Assembly: GCA_963722415.1 (NCBI GenBank)
Contig: CAVRNI010000057.1
Span: 310,001-374,000, forward strand
Length of the DNA: 64,000 nucleotides
Reading direction: 5' to 3'
From: JALOLG01 sp963722415
GTDB taxonomy: Bacteria; Actinomycetota; Acidimicrobiia; Acidimicrobiales; Ilumatobacteraceae
In this document: positions 1 to 8,772 of the stretch, piece by piece
Layout: each line of letters begins with the position of its first letter
Position numbering within the stretch: position 1 is the first letter of the stretch
Made by a program: the position numbers and the translations under genes
Notes under the pieces: model-generated
Database searches by the model: none
What the model saw: only the letters and a program-made list of their open reading frames with translations
What the model was told of the DNA's origin: nothing

Positions 1-191
1 GCACGTCGACGCCGCCCGGGATCACGTACTTGCCGGTCGCGTCGATCGTCGCGCACGGGAGCGATGCCGATCGCCTCGGCCTGGCCCGGGGCGAGCACGG
101 CCGCGATCGTCTCGCCGTCGATGAGCACGTCGCCCGCGCTGCGACCCGACGGGCTGATGATCGTGCCGTTCTTGATCAGCGTCGTCGCCAC
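1..191 (-). CDS. hydA: Dihydropyrimidinase/hydantoinase, N-terminal fragment
   Basis: Cyclic amidohydrolase that opens dihydropyrimidine or hydantoin rings in reductive pyrimidine catabolism. Only about the first 60 residues are inside the window; the gene continues past base 1. The N-terminus reads VATTLIKNGTIISPSG, and after a one-base frame break near 55-60 it continues IDATGKYVIPGGVDV, the typical lead-in to the metal-binding HxH of the family. The GTG start at 191 is three bases after the stop of the upstream amidohydrolase and is preceded by GGAGGA, so the two genes are translationally close and probably one operon. Dihydroorotase-like relatives share the fold; the neighbour supports dihydropyrimidinase. 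Confidence 0.75.
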   Translation of the reverse strand, partial: MATTLIKNGTIISPSGRSAGDVLIDGETIAAVLAPGQAEAIGIAPVRDDRRDRQVRDPGRRRR

Positions 192-193
192 GT

Positions 194-1037
194 TCACTCC
201 TCCACGAGGTCGAAGTACGCGTCGGGCCGGCGATCGCGGTAGAACGCCCAGCGGTCGCGCACGAGCTTGATCTTGTCCATGTCGAGGTCGCGCACGATCA
301 GCTCGGGCTTGTGGGCGTCGCCGACGTCGCCGACGAACTGTCCCTCCGGATCGACGAAGTAGCTCTGCCCGTAGAAGTCGTCGTCGCCGAGCGGCTCGAT
401 GCCGACCCGGTTGATCGCGCCCGACGTAGTACATGTTGGCGACGGCGGCCGCCGGCTGCTCGACGCGCCAGATGTACTCGGACAGGCCGCGGCTCGTGGC
501 CGACGGGTTGAACACGATCTCGGCGCCGTTGAGGCCGAGCGCCCGCCACCCCTCCGGGAAGTGCCGGTCGTAGCAGATGTACACCCCGACCTTGCCGACC
601 GCGGTCTCGAAGATCGGGTATCCGCCGTTGCCGGGACGGAAGTAGAACTTCTCCCAGAACCCCTTGACCTGCGGGATGTGCTGCTTGCGGTACTTGCCGA
701 GGTAGGTGCCGTCGGCGTCGATGACGGCCGCCGTGTTGTAGTACAGCCCGGCCTGCTCGACCTCGTACACCGGCAGCACGAGCACCATGCCGAGCTCCTT
801 GGCCACCGACTGGAACCGCTGCGTGGTCGGTCCGTCGGGGATCAGCTCGGTGTACCCGTAGTACTCGGTGTCCTGCACCTGGCAGAAGTACGGCCCGTAG
901 AACAGCTCCTGGAAGCACATCACCTGTGCCCCCTGAGCGGCGGCCTCCCGGGCCGCGTCCTCGTGCTTGTCGATCATCGATTCCTTGTCGCCCGACCAAT
1001 CGGTCTGCAACAAGGCGGCTTTCACGGTGGTCCCCAT
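194..1037 (-). CDS. Nitrilase-superfamily amidohydrolase, beta-ureidopropionase-like
   Basis: Carbon-nitrogen hydrolase, probably hydrolysing N-carbamoyl-beta-alanine after dihydropyrimidinase. The ATG at 1037 gives MGTTVKAALLQTDW. The Glu-Lys-Cys triad is visible: Glu in MCFQELFYGPYF (about residue 45), Lys in GKYRKQHIPQVKGF (about 125) and Cys in VGVYICYDRHFPEGWR (about 155). The length of about 280 residues is normal for the family. The frame is broken by one extra G near 420 (VANMYYVG then INRVGIEPLG in the next frame); the C-terminus ends YFDLVEE at 194. It lies directly upstream of the dihydropyrimidinase and divergent from a MocR regulator, which fits a pyrimidine-degradation operon. 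N-carbamoyl-D-amino-acid hydrolase activity is an alternative. Confidence 0.85.
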
Positions 1038-1108
1038 GCCCCGGACTGTAACGACACACCCGAATGTGGACAATACCGCCTTTGTTACCGTACGTTCCGT
1101 TCACATCG

Positions 1109-2561
1109 GTGCAACAACAGACGCAGCAACCGGCCGGCTCCCGGCGCCGGCCGGCATCCCCGCTGGCATTCGACGGCCAGCTCGCGTCCGGGCCGGTCGC
1201 TGGCACCGTCCCCGAGATCGTCGCGGCGATCGCGGCGAGCGGCGACGACCGCAGCGCGCGGGGCATCGCCGCCGTCATCGGACGCATGATCTCCGCCGGT
1301 CAGCTCGCCGACGGGATCACGTCTGCCGACGGTGCGCGTCCTCGCCCGCCGGCTCGGCGTCTCGCCGACGACCGTGAGCGACGCCTGGCGCAGTCTCGCC
1401 GACGTCGGTGCGATCGAGACCAGGGGACGCAACGGCACCCTTGTCCGACGACCGAAGGGTCCTGGCCAACCGCGTCGCTATCGCCGGGTGACGGAGGGCC
1501 CCGGGCACTTCGAGCTCGACCTGTCCTCGGGCACCCCCGACCCGGCCTTGCTGCCCGACCTCGGGCCGATCATCGCCCGCATGAGCCGCCAGTCGCTGAC
1601 GTCGAGCTACCTCGATCATCCGGTGCTGCCGGAGCTCGAAGCCGTGCTCACCGAGCTGTGGCCGTTCCCACCGGAGGCGATGACCGTCGTCGACGGGGCG
1701 ATGGACGCGCTCGATCGCGTTGCCCAGTACGTGCTCCGCCTGGGCGACCGTGTCGTGGTCGAGCATCCGACGTTCCCGCCGATGCTCGATCTGCTCGAGC
1801 AGCTCGGGTGCGAAGTGATCGCCATCGACGTCGATGCCGAGGGGCTCGGGTCGGACGGCCTGCGCGAAGCACTGCGGACCCGGCCACGCGCGCTCTTCGT
1901 GCAGCCGCGAGCGCACAATCCGACCGGTGTCGCGATCTCGGCGTCACGTGCGGAGGCACTGGCCGAACTGCTGCGCGGCTCGGACGTGATCATCGTCGAG
2001 GACGACCACTCCAACGAGATCTCGGGCGCGCCGCTCGTCAGTCTCGGCAGCTGGCTGCCCACCCAAACGGTTCACATCCGCAGCTTCTCCAAGAGCCACG
2101 GCCCCGACCTGCGGTTGGCCGCGGTCGGCGGGGCCGGCGACATCGTCTCGGCGATCGCCAATCGACGTCTCCTCGGTCCCGGTTGGAGCAGTCGGATCCT
2201 GCAGTCGGTGCTGCTCGAACTGCTCCGCGACCCGACGACGGGCGACTCGGTCGCGCACGCCCGATCGACCTACGCGACGCGGCGCAACTCGGTGTCGCGC
2301 GTCTTGACCGCCGGTGGTGTGGTGCATCCCGATGGCGACGGCATCAACATGTGGATGCGCGTCGCCGACGAACGCCGCGCGCTGTTGCGCTTGGCCGCGT
2401 GCGGGATCGGGGTCGCGCCCGGCGGCCCGTTCATGGTGCGCCCCGATGGCGACCACGTCCGGGTGACCGTCGGCTTGATCCCCGAGGCGAATGCCGAACG
2501 TGTCGGTGAACTGCTCGTCGACGCGGCCGGCCGGCTGGCATCCTCGAGCAGTGGACGGTAA
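1109..2561 (+). CDS. MocR-type GntR/aminotransferase transcriptional regulator
   Basis: PLP-dependent transcription factor with an N-terminal GntR winged helix fused to a class I aminotransferase fold. The helix-turn-helix segment reads LPTVRVLARRLGVSPTTVS. The aminotransferase part shows the PHNPTG-like segment AHNPTGVAIS, the Asp region VIIVEDDHSNEI and the PLP lysine in IRSFSKSHGPDLRLA. One extra base near 1320 separates the first about 70 residues (VPEIVAAIAASGDD onward) from the rest. The start is uncertain: GTG 1109 is chosen, and ATG 1064 is possible in the same frame. The gene is divergent from the ureidopropionase/dihydropyrimidinase pair and probably controls it in response to an amine or amino-acid ligand; that role is inferred. 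Confidence 0.85.
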
Positions 2562-2580
2562 GAAGCTGCACCAGACGCCG

Positions 2581-2913
2581 ATGAGCCCGAAAGATCGACC
2601 CGCAGAGATGAGCCCGGAACCCAAGCGCAAGGGGATCTTCCACTGGATCTTCGGCAAGCATCCTCCCCGCCCGCCTGACCCGGACCGTTCGGCGGAGGCC
2701 GCCTGGTTACCGCTGTGGCAGGCCCAGCTCGTGCTGCACGAGTTGTGGGAGCGCGACGTGCCGGCGGTCATCGCCGAGGACTTCACGTCGCACCTTCGGT
2801 TCGGCGCTCGCGAACCGATGGCTCGCATCTACGTGATGGAACCGCGGCTCGCGGACGCGGTCGCGGTGATCGAGGAGATCACGGGGTATCCACCGGCTCA
2901 CCAGGGCATGTAG
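2581..2913 (+). CDS. Small DUF2007-like protein
   Basis: Protein of 110 residues. The N-terminal 40 residues are basic and proline-rich with a short aromatic segment (KGIFHWIFGKHPPRPP). The C-terminal half has the alternating pattern of DUF2007, a ferredoxin-like domain annotated as putative signal transduction: ALVLHEL-like helix, PAVIAEDFTSHLRFG, then ARIYVMEPRLADAVAVIEE. The ATG at 2581 lies 20 bases after the MocR stop, so the two may be cotranscribed. A perfect hairpin follows the stop. Function is unknown and the family assignment rests on pattern, not on a search. Confidence 0.6.
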   Translation: MSPKDRPAEMSPEPKRKGIFHWIFGKHPPRPPDPDRSAEAAWLPLWQAQLVLHELWERDVPAVIAEDFTSHLRFGAREPMARIYVMEPRLADAVAVIEEITGYPPAHQGM

Positions 2914-2916
2914 ATC

Positions 2917-2949
2917 CGCGCCCCGACGCCATCACGGCGTCGGGGCGCG
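2917..2949 (+). terminator. Perfect 14-bp GC-rich hairpin after the DUF2007-like gene
   Basis: CGCGCCCCGACGCC (2917-2930), loop ATCAC, then the exact reverse complement at 2936-2949. It begins four bases after the stop at 2913. No T-tract follows, as is common for actinobacterial intrinsic terminators. It sits between converging genes and could serve both strands. Confidence 0.75.
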
Positions 2950-3040
2950 GCATGCCCAGGTGAGCCGGTCGCCCCCAGGCGGCTTCGATCTGTTGGGGCG
3001 GGGCCCAGGTGAGCGGTGACGACCGCGTCAGGCCATCGCC

Positions 3041-3364
3041 TCAGACCATGTAGTACTCGCGGAGCTCGTGCTCGACGTCGTGCGTGATCACGTGGTCTCC
3101 GGTGGCCTTGGGCGCGTCCTTCACCATCTGCTTGGTGAAGGCGACGACGAGGTTGCCTTCCTCGGTCGTGTACGCCCCGTCGGTCGGCACGAAGTGGTCG
3201 GCGCGGAGCGTGCCGGGGTTCACGACCAGCCACTGCGGCTGCTGGGTCGCCTCGTCATACAGCACGTCACTGATCGTGCCGATCGTCGCGCCATGCTCGT
3301 CCTGGACGTTGAGGCCCATGTAGCTGATGGGCTCTTCAGGGGTGACGTTGGATTGATCAGACAT
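3041..3364 (-). CDS. PRC-barrel domain protein
   Basis: Small soluble protein of 107 residues. It has a PRC-barrel-like beta pattern: MGLNVQDEHGATIGTISDV, then QPQWLVVNPG, then DHFVPTDGAYTTEEGNLVV. PRC-barrel proteins act in RNA processing, photosynthetic reaction-centre assembly or stress response; single-domain actinobacterial members have no defined role. The start is well supported by AAGGAG seven bases before ATG 3364. It is a monocistronic minus-strand gene between two intergenic hairpins. Confidence 0.85.
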   Translation of the reverse strand: MSDQSNVTPEEPISYMGLNVQDEHGATIGTISDVLYDEATQQPQWLVVNPGTLRADHFVPTDGAYTTEEGNLVVAFTKQMVKDAPKATGDHVITHDVEHELREYYMV

Positions 3365-3471
3365 CGGATCTCCTTGCTGGGGGACTGCAAGAACGGCGTT
3401 TCGTCATCCGTTCGTCATAATCGTAACCAGTCCAGCAAGCCCTCAAACGTGGGACCGGCCACCCCGAAATT

Positions 3472-3536
3472 CCCCGAACTGTCTGCTTGAAACCGCCGCA
3501 GGGTGCATTCTGAAGCAGACAGAACGGCGGGGTTGG
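3472..3536 (-). repeat. Hairpin element, family 1, copy a
   Basis: Read on the minus strand, directly after the PPOX stop, this gives CAACCCCGCCGTT, then CTGTCTGCTT (3513-3522) and the matching AAGCAGACAG (3479-3488) around a 24-base loop, then a CGGGGAATTT tail. Three further copies occur at 52951, 56211 and 59441, each just after a minus-strand stop. It is likely a terminator or 3'-end stabiliser. This copy is the most divergent. Confidence 0.8.
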
Positions 3537-3538
3537 GG

Positions 3539-4006
3539 TCAGTAGACGCCGCCGAGTTTCGTGTGGTCCCAGCTCACCCAGCGGTCGACGTCGATCACCA
3601 CGCCGAGCCGCTTGGACACCTGGGCCTCGATGAACGGCAGGCTGTCGGCGTGGAGCGCCGCCGGACCGGTGTACTTGAGAGCGACCGCCTTGCCGATCTC
3701 GAAGATCTCGTCCGGGTCCTCGATCAGCCGCGCCCGCCCCGTCATCTCGACGCCCCTGAGCTCGTTGTAGCTCTCGCCACTCTCGACGAGGCCCGAGATC
3801 TTGTCGTCACGCCGGATGTTCACGATCTTCTGGCTGCGGCCGAACGTCCAGAACGCCGGCTGGCCGTCGACGAGGGTGAACCACATCGCCACGAGGTGCG
3901 GATGTCCCGTCGGCCCATTCGTCGCCACGTTGAGGATCCGTTGCTCGGTCAGATAGGCCTGGATCTCGTCGGGGGACATGACGATCTGATCGCGCCGGCT
4001 GGGCAT
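3539..4006 (-). CDS. PPOX-family F420- or flavin-dependent protein
   Basis: Split-barrel pyridoxamine-phosphate-oxidase-like protein of about 155 residues. The pattern RILNVATNGPTGHPHLVAMW followed by FWTFGRSQKIVNIRRDDKIS is that of Rv1155-like actinobacterial proteins that bind F420 or FMN. A region GRARLIEDPDEIFEIGKAVA follows. ATG 4006 (MPSRRDQIVM) is chosen; an in-frame ATG at 4042 would add 12 residues that look like non-coding extension. The stop is followed at once by the family 1 hairpin. The substrate cannot be read from sequence. Confidence 0.8.
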   Translation of the reverse strand: MPSRRDQIVMSPDEIQAYLTEQRILNVATNGPTGHPHLVAMWFTLVDGQPAFWTFGRSQKIVNIRRDDKISGLVESGESYNELRGVEMTGRARLIEDPDEIFEIGKAVALKYTGPAALHADSLPFIEAQVSKRLGVVIDVDRWVSWDHTKLGGVY

Positions 4007-4052
4007 GACCAGCACGATATTGCCCGCCGACGACGCCGGCACCGGCGGCGAC

Positions 4053-4856
4053 TCAGATCGGGCTCACGCGCAACAGCTCGGGCACCATCGGGCACTCCGC
4101 AGCCAACGCCTCGGGAACCGCGATGGAGACTCCGTGGACTCCGACGACGTGGGTGATGCACCCCGTCGAGAACACGTCGGTGTCGAGCTCCCATGGATCG
4201 TCGACCTTGGCGACGCGTTCGTCGATCGCGGCGACGAGCTCGCGCGGCAACCGACGACCGACGCCGGCGACGAGCCACACCGGCACTCCACACGCAGCCG
4301 CCACCGCGGCGACAGCCGCTGAGCCGATCGGCGCCACGACGCGATCGACCGACGCGGCGTGGGCCTCGACGATCACCACGTCGGCCGCGGGAACAGCGCG
4401 TCCGATCGCTTCCGCCTGGACCAGCTCACACGCGACATCGTGCCGTTCGAGGCGTTGCATCATCGACGAGCCGTGGTGCCGGCTGTCGACCACGAGCACC
4501 GTCACGTCGCCGCGGCGGGTCAGGGCGCGTGACGCGATGTCGGTCCAGCCGATCGTCAGGACCACGGCGTCGTCGGGGATCGCGGCGGCGAGCGCGTCGG
4601 CGGTGGAGTCGTCGTCGATCTCGTCGGCCAGTTCCCACGCCAGCTGGAACGGCTCCTGGGCGGTCAGCAGGTGGGCGCAGAGCCACCACAGTGGCCCGCA
4701 CTCGGGATGTCGCTCGACGACCCGTCGACAGGCGACGACCAGGCCGGACGGATCGAACCGCATCGAGCTCATCGCGTGTGCCGTCTCGCGCACGAGCGAT
4801 GCCGGATCGGCGCCGCGGGCGCGGGCGACGTACCGGAGGTGCTCGATCGGATGCAC
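4053..4856 (-). CDS. eIF-2B/ribose-1,5-bisphosphate isomerase-like protein
   Basis: Protein of 267 residues with a helical N-terminal third and a C-terminal Rossmann-like domain of the eIF2B alpha/beta/delta family. Diagnostic segments are VTVLVVDSRHHGSSMMQRL, ADVVIVEAHAASVDRVVAPI (the position of the family GADAV..NG segment) and AACGVPVWLVAG. Bacterial members include methylthioribose-1-phosphate and ribose-1,5-bisphosphate isomerases. Here the domain is short and the usual catalytic Cys/Asp context is not obvious, so the substrate is unknown. The start ATG 4856 is divergent from the thioredoxin-like gene, with about 60 bases between them. Confidence 0.65.
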   Translation of the reverse strand: MHPIEHLRYVARARGADPASLVRETAHAMSSMRFDPSGLVVACRRVVERHPECGPLWWLCAHLLTAQEPFQLAWELADEIDDDSTADALAAAIPDDAVVLTIGWTDIASRALTRRGDVTVLVVDSRHHGSSMMQRLERHDVACELVQAEAIGRAVPAADVVIVEAHAASVDRVVAPIGSAAVAAVAAACGVPVWLVAGVGRRLPRELVAAIDERVAKVDDPWELDTDVFSTGCITHVVGVHGVSIAVPEALAAECPMVPELLRVSPI

Positions 4857-4915
4857 GACGTCACGTTACTGCTGTGTTGGGGCACGTTGCCTGGCGATCG
4901 CTACCATCGCTCCGA

Positions 4916-5404
4916 GTGGCCACGAACCCCCCGCCCGATCTCGTGCTGGCGCCACTCGGCGCCGCGAGCAGGCCGCTCGGGGATTGGCTCACGACGTTCC
5001 ACCTCGCATCGGTCGTACTCGACCCGTACACCAACGAGAGCTCGTGGATCCTGGAGACCGCGGCCCGCATCCTCGAAGGGCTGCGCGGATCCGACGCCAG
5101 GGTCAATCTCGTCGTGACGGCCGACTCCGATGACGCCAAGGAGTTCCTCGGCCCGTACGCGGACGAGTTCCTCGTGTTCTGCGATCCGGACCGCACGATC
5201 GTGCGCGCGTTCGGCCTGAGCCAGCTCCCGGCGTTCGTGTTCGTACGTGTCGACGGCACCATCGGCGCCGCGGCCGAGGGTTGGAACGCGGCGGAGTGGA
5301 GGCAGGTGGCCGAGACGATCGCTGACGCGACGAGCTGGCTGAAACCGACGATCCCGATCGCGTCCGACCCGGGACCCTTCCGAGGCTCACCGGCACACGG
5401 CTGA
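4916..5404 (+). CDS. Thioredoxin-fold protein lacking a CXXC motif
   Basis: Protein of 162 residues with a thioredoxin/TlpA-like arrangement: SVVLDPYTNESSWILE where a redox motif would sit, VNLVVTADSDDAKEFL, then an acidic beta strand, then the cis-Pro segment LSQLPAFVFVRVDGTI. No CXXC is present, so a redox role is doubtful; it may be a binding or chaperone-like domain. GTG 4916 is chosen as the first start after the divergent gene. The stop is two bases before the GTG of hrpB, so the two are probably cotranscribed. Confidence 0.6.
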   Translation: MATNPPPDLVLAPLGAASRPLGDWLTTFHLASVVLDPYTNESSWILETAARILEGLRGSDARVNLVVTADSDDAKEFLGPYADEFLVFCDPDRTIVRAFGLSQLPAFVFVRVDGTIGAAAEGWNAAEWRQVAETIADATSWLKPTIPIASDPGPFRGSPAHG

Positions 5405-5406
5405 GC

Positions 5407-7882
5407 GTGGCCGCGCTCGCCGACCTCCCGGTCTACGACAGCCTTCCGGCGATCCGCGAGGCACTCGCGGCGGCCGGCCGCGCGGTCCTCGTCGCACCAC
5501 CTGGAGCCGGCAAGACCACCATCGTGCCGCTCGAACTGCTCCACGAGGACTGGTTGGCCGGCCAGCGGATCGTGATGCTCGAACCGCGCCGGCTCGCCAC
5601 ACGTGCGGCGGCGCGGCGGATGGCCCACCTGCTCGGCGAGGAGGTCGGCGAGACCGTCGGCTACCAGACACGCGACGAGCGTCGGATCGGACGTCGAACA
5701 CGCCTGGAGGTCGTCACGGAGGGTGTCCTCACTCGCCGGCTGCAAAACGACGCGACGTTGCCCGGGGTCGGACTCGTCGTGTTCGACGAGGTGCACGAGC
5801 GCAACCTGCCGACCGACCTCGGCCTGGCGCTCACGCTCGACGTCGCCGGCAGCATCCGCCCCGATCTGCGCGTGCTCGCGATGTCGGCCACACCCGACAC
5901 GGAGCGACTGGCCGCCGTGCTCGGTGGGGCGCCGGTGATCGCGAGCACGGGCCGACAGTTCGACGTCGACGTCCGGTGGGTGCCGCGGAGCCGTGACACG
6001 CGGCTCGAGCCGGCGATGGTGAACGTGGTGCAGCGCGCCCTCGTCGAGGAGTCGGGCGACGTTCTCGCGTTCCTCCCCGGAGTCGGTGAGATCAACCGGA
6101 CGCTGTCTGCGTTGCGCGACGTGGTGGGCTCCGACATCGACCTCTACCCGCTCGCCGGCGCGCTGACGCTCGCCCAGCAGGACGCCGCGCTCGCCGCCTC
6201 ACCGGCGGGTCGCCGACGGGTGGTCCTGACCACCGACATCGCCGAGACGTCGCTCACGGTCGAGGGGGTGCGCGTCGTGGTCGACAGCGGACTCGCACGG
6301 GCCCCGCGCTTCGATGTGCGGACCGGCATGACGCGGCTCACGACCGTGTCGACGAGCCGGGCGTCGGCCGACCAACGCGCCGGGCGCGCCGGTCGAACCG
6401 GCCCGGGTGCCTGTTACCGGCTGTGGAGCAAGCTCGAGCACGGCACCCGTCAGCCGCATCGTCCAGCCGAGATCACCGAGGTCGACCTCGCAGGACTCGC
6501 GCTCGAGCTCGCCGCATGGCACGCCGAGCCCGAGCAGCTCTCGTTCATCGACCGCCCTCCGCCGAAGGCGTTCGCCGCGGCCAGGACCCTGCTCGGCGAG
6601 CTCGGCGCGCTCGACCACCGCGGCCTGCTCACCGAACTCGGCCGTCAGATGCTGGGTCTGCCGGTGCACCCTCGCCTGGCGAGGATGATCGCCGCCTCGC
6701 CGACCCCGCTGGCGTGTGTCCTGGCGGCGATCGTCGACGAGCGCGACGTGTTGCGCGGACGATACGACGACGTGCCGGCCGACATCGCGATCCGGGTGAG
6801 CCTCGTCGCCGGCACCGGCAGCCACGATCAGGCCGATCGTGGTGCCGTCGAGCGACTGCGCGACCGGGCGGCCGACATCGCCTCGCGGTCGGGCATCGGA
6901 TTCGACCGCGACACGCTGCGCAACGTCAACAGCGACGCACGCGGGAGCGACGCTGTTGCTCGCGTTCCCCGACCGACTCGCCGGACGACGGCGCGCTGGA
7001 CAGTTCCAGATGCGGACCGGATCGGGCGCGTGGCTCCCGGACACCGATCCACTCGCGGCCGAGGACTTCGTGGTGGCGGCCGACCTCGACGGCAAACGCG
7101 ACCGCGCCCGGATCCGGCTCGGCGCGGCAATCGACGCCGACGATGTGGTGGCCGTCTTCGCCGACGAGCTCGACGAGACGCGAACGCTGACGTGGGCTTC
7201 GCACCGGGACGATCTCGTCGAGAACGTCGAGCGCCGGCTCGGCTCGATCCGCCTCGGCAGCCAGAGCCGTCCGCCGACACCAGGCGACGCGACCGTCGCC
7301 GCGCTCCTGCAACGTGTGCGCACCACCCAGCTCGCCGTGCTCGGATGGACTGCCAATGCGATCCGGCTCCGCGAACGCGTCGAGTTCCTGCACCGCACGA
7401 TCGGTGAGCCGTGGCCGGACTGGAGCGTCGCCGCCCTCGTCCGGACGCTCGACGCATGGCTCGCCCCGTACCTGAGCGGTGCGACCGGACGTCGCGATCT
7501 CGAGGGACTCGACGTCGCCACGGTGCTGCGGTCGCAGCTGCCGTGGCCGGCCGGTGCCGAACTCGACCGCATCGCGCCGCCGCAGCTCGTACTCCCGGGC
7601 GGTCGTAGCGTCCCGATCGACTACTCGACCGAATCGCCGCGCGCCGACGTGCGCGTCCAGGACCTGTTCGGCGTCACGGTTCATCCCGTCGCCGGCACCA
7701 CACCGATCGTCCTCACGCTGCTCTCGCCGGCCGACCGCCCGATCCAGGTGACATCTGATCTGCCAGGCTTCTGGAGTGGCTCGTGGACCGAGGTCCGCAA
7801 GGACATGGCCGGTCGCTACCCGAAGCACCACTGGCCGGTCGATCCCGCCACCGCCCCACCGAAGCGCCTCGGCGATCGCTGA
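5407..7882 (+). CDS. hrpB: ATP-dependent helicase HrpB
   Basis: DEAH-box RNA helicase of about 825 residues. Motif I is VAPPGAGKTTIVPLELL, motif Ia is MLEPRRLATRAAARR, motif II is VVFDEVHERNLP (the DEVH form typical of HrpB), motif III is LAMSATPD, motif V is VVLTTDIAETSLTVEGV and motif VI is QRAGRAGRTGPGACYRL. One extra base near 6950 breaks the frame before the HrpB C-terminal region, which resumes as ATLLLAFPDRLAG and ends with WPEDP-like KHHWPVDPATAPPKR. GTG 5407 lies two bases after the preceding stop. The cellular role of HrpB is poorly defined; an RNA-processing function is usual for the family. Confidence 0.92.
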
Positions 7883-7885
7883 ACT

Positions 7886-8615
7886 GTGATCGCCGGGCTC
7901 CCGATCTGGCTGGCCATCGCGTGCATCGCGCTGGTGCTCGTCGGTGCCGCCGTGCAGGGGGCGCTCGGGATCGGCATGGGGATGATCGCGTCGCCGTTGC
8001 TGACGATCGCGGACCACGGCTTCATCCCCGGTGCGATCGTGATCTCCGTGCTCCCGCTCAGCTTGGCGGTGGTGCTGCAGGAGCATCACCGCATCGATCG
8101 GCGCGGGGCCGGGCTGGCGCTGCTCGGGCGGGCACCGGGCGTCGTGCTCGGGGTGATCGTCGCCTCGTGGGCGGGACCCCGCGAACTGGCCTTTCTCGTG
8201 TCCGGTTCGGTGCTGCTCGCCGTCGCCGCCTCGGTCACCGGTGTGCGGTTCCGCCCGACCCCGCGGGCGTTGGTGATCGCCGGCGTCACGTCGGGCTTCA
8301 CCGGTACCGCCACCGGTGTCGGGAGGACCACCGATGGCGATCACCTACCAGAACTCCGATCCGCAGGTCGCGCGGGCGACACTCGCCCTGTTCTTCGGAG
8401 TCGGTGCCCTGATGTCGATGGTGGCGCTGATGGTGTCCGGCGAGATCGGGCAACGCCAGTTCGAGCTGGCGCTGCTCCTGCTGCCGGGTGTGATCATCGG
8501 CTTCGCCGGCTCGAACTGGCTGACCGAACACCTCCACGGTGACCGGGCGCGCCGTTTCATCCTGGCGCTGTGCGCAGCATCGGCGATCGTGCTGCTCGTG
8601 GAGGAGGTCGTCTGA
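7886..8615 (+). CDS. TauE/SafE (TSUP) family permease
   Basis: Membrane permease of about 243 residues. The N-terminal half shows TM helices around LAIACIALVLVGAAVQGALG and a glycine-rich GIGMGMIASPLL, the usual TSUP first repeat. The second repeat has TSGFTGTATGVGGPPMAI, which is split by one extra base near 8322, then hydrophobic segments LALFFGVGALMSMVALMV and LLLLPGVIIGFAGSNWL. The family exports or imports sulfite, sulfonates and other organic anions; the substrate here is unknown. The start lies three bases after the hrpB stop. Confidence 0.85.
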
Positions 8616-8772
8616 CGTTCGACCGGCTCACGGTCATCGGTTGCAGCGCCGGACCTGCGTCCGCATGTCTGGTCTGTCGGTGGAGTTGCATCACGAGCCG
8701 CGTGCGGATACGAAGTCTCTCAATCGAGGGCGTACCACTGTCCTCTCGCTCAGAAAACCTGGACGTTTCGCG

